DNA from: Bacteroidales bacterium
GTDB lineage: Bacteria; Bacteroidota; Bacteroidia; Bacteroidales; SM23-62
Reading direction: 5' to 3'
Length of the DNA: 7,202 nucleotides
Assembly (NCBI GenBank): GCA_016783865.1
Contig: JADHVS010000217.1
Coordinates: forward strand, 1-7,202
This document shows, one piece after another, positions 7,028-7,202 of the stretch. Within the stretch, counting starts at the first letter, position 1. The number at the start of each line of letters is the position of its first letter. Both the position numbers and the translations under genes were made by a program. The notes beneath the pieces are model-generated. The model did no database searches. It was not told where the DNA came from and saw only the letters and a program-made list of their open reading frames with translations.

Positions 7028-7201
7028 TCAATTCCCGGTCAGCTGATCGGCTGCAAGTACAAGAAACACAAAGTTGGTTGCAGGGCCACCAATACAATAT
7101 TCCTGTTGCTGCCACAAATAAGGGAAATCGAGCAGTTCAGGAAAATCCGGACGGATCAGTCCGGTCCCTGAAGAGACCCCGCCCGGTATATATGACCAGT
7201 C
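7028..7201 (-). CDS. 3' end of a probable GH9-like hydrolase gene (5' end outside window)
   Basis: Reading leftward from the right edge, one minus frame is open for 57 codons and stops at TGA (7028-7030). The peptide begins DWSYIPGG, continues through GLIRPDFPEL and PYLWQQQEYCIGG, and ends LVLAADQLTGN. This pattern (PDFPEL, WQQ-E-Y, GG, then a hydrophobic LVLAA helix) looks to me like the C-terminus of GH9-type cellulase-like enzymes of Bacteroidetes, where a Glu near the end is the catalytic acid; here it would be the Glu in QQEYCIGG. The family call rests on recall of the pattern, not on an alignment. The stop lies 50 bp before the ATG of the DUF5060 gene on the same strand, so the two are probably co-transcribed. 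This frame rules out the longer N-terminus for that neighbour. Confidence 0.7.
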   Translation of the reverse strand, partial: DWSYIPGGVSSGTGLIRPDFPELLDFPYLWQQQEYCIGGPATNFVFLVLAADQLTGN

Positions 7202-7202
7202 G

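Noticed and set aside
7069..7098. Possible minus-strand promoter (CAACTTTG with ATTG 18 bp upstream)
   Set aside because: It lies inside the coding sequence of the upstream gene, misses the consensus at two positions and has an atypical spacing; co-transcription is simpler.
6978..7115. N-terminal extension of the DUF5060 hydrolase to an ATG at 7115
   Set aside because: It overlaps the upstream gene in another frame, encodes a Cys/Trp-rich stretch unlike a signal peptide, and would bury the clear signal peptide that begins at 6977.
7147..7164. Perfect hairpin CCGGAC-N6-GTCCGG
   Set aside because: It lies inside the edge coding frame and has no T-run on either side; such 6-bp palindromes arise easily in GC-rich coding DNA.

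Overview
The window looks like chromosomal DNA from a member of the Bacteroidota (Bacteroidetes). The best evidence is a promoter at 536-568 that fits the phylum's unusual sigma-factor consensus (TTTG, 21 bp, TAnnTTTG), with a weaker copy of the same layout at 3047-3079. Start sites are AT-rich with poor Shine-Dalgarno sequences. The gene content also fits: a divergent Bacteroidetes-type KAS III and secreted glycoside hydrolases that include a DUF5060 protein. Species cannot be told from the sequence.

Layout, left to right. (1) 2-133 (+): the last 43 codons of a gene that enters from the left edge; not recognised. (2) 134-594: an AT-rich non-coding stretch with a strong rho-independent terminator at 316-345, a 6-bp inverted repeat at 385-404, two pairs of 10-bp direct repeats, and a promoter just upstream of the next gene. 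(3) 595-1677 (+): a ketoacyl-ACP synthase III-like thiolase-fold enzyme with an intact Cys-His-Asn triad. (4) 1708-2997 (-): a PlsB-like glycerolipid acyltransferase, convergent with the KAS III and 30 bp from it. (5) 2998-3116: a divergent intergenic region. (6) 3117-5216 (+): a twin-arginine-exported GH36-type alpha-galactosidase. (7) 5259-6977 (-): a secreted DUF5060 plus TIM-barrel (clan GH-A-like) hydrolase, convergent with the GH36. (8) 7028-7201 (-): the 3' end of another gene, 50 bp upstream of (7) and on the same strand, whose C-terminus resembles GH9-type hydrolases.

There are two themes: acyl-chain/lipid enzymes on the left (3, 4) and exported carbohydrate hydrolases on the right (6-8). 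The two right-hand minus-strand genes are probably one transcription unit, with the GH36 converging on it. Together they suggest saccharification of a galactose-decorated plant-type glycan, but no SusC/SusD pair, sensor or transporter lies within the window, so calling it a polysaccharide utilisation locus would be inference. I see no convincing undescribed system. The most useful results are the edge gene at 7028-7201, the start corrections it and the promoter imply, and the unexplained left intergenic region.
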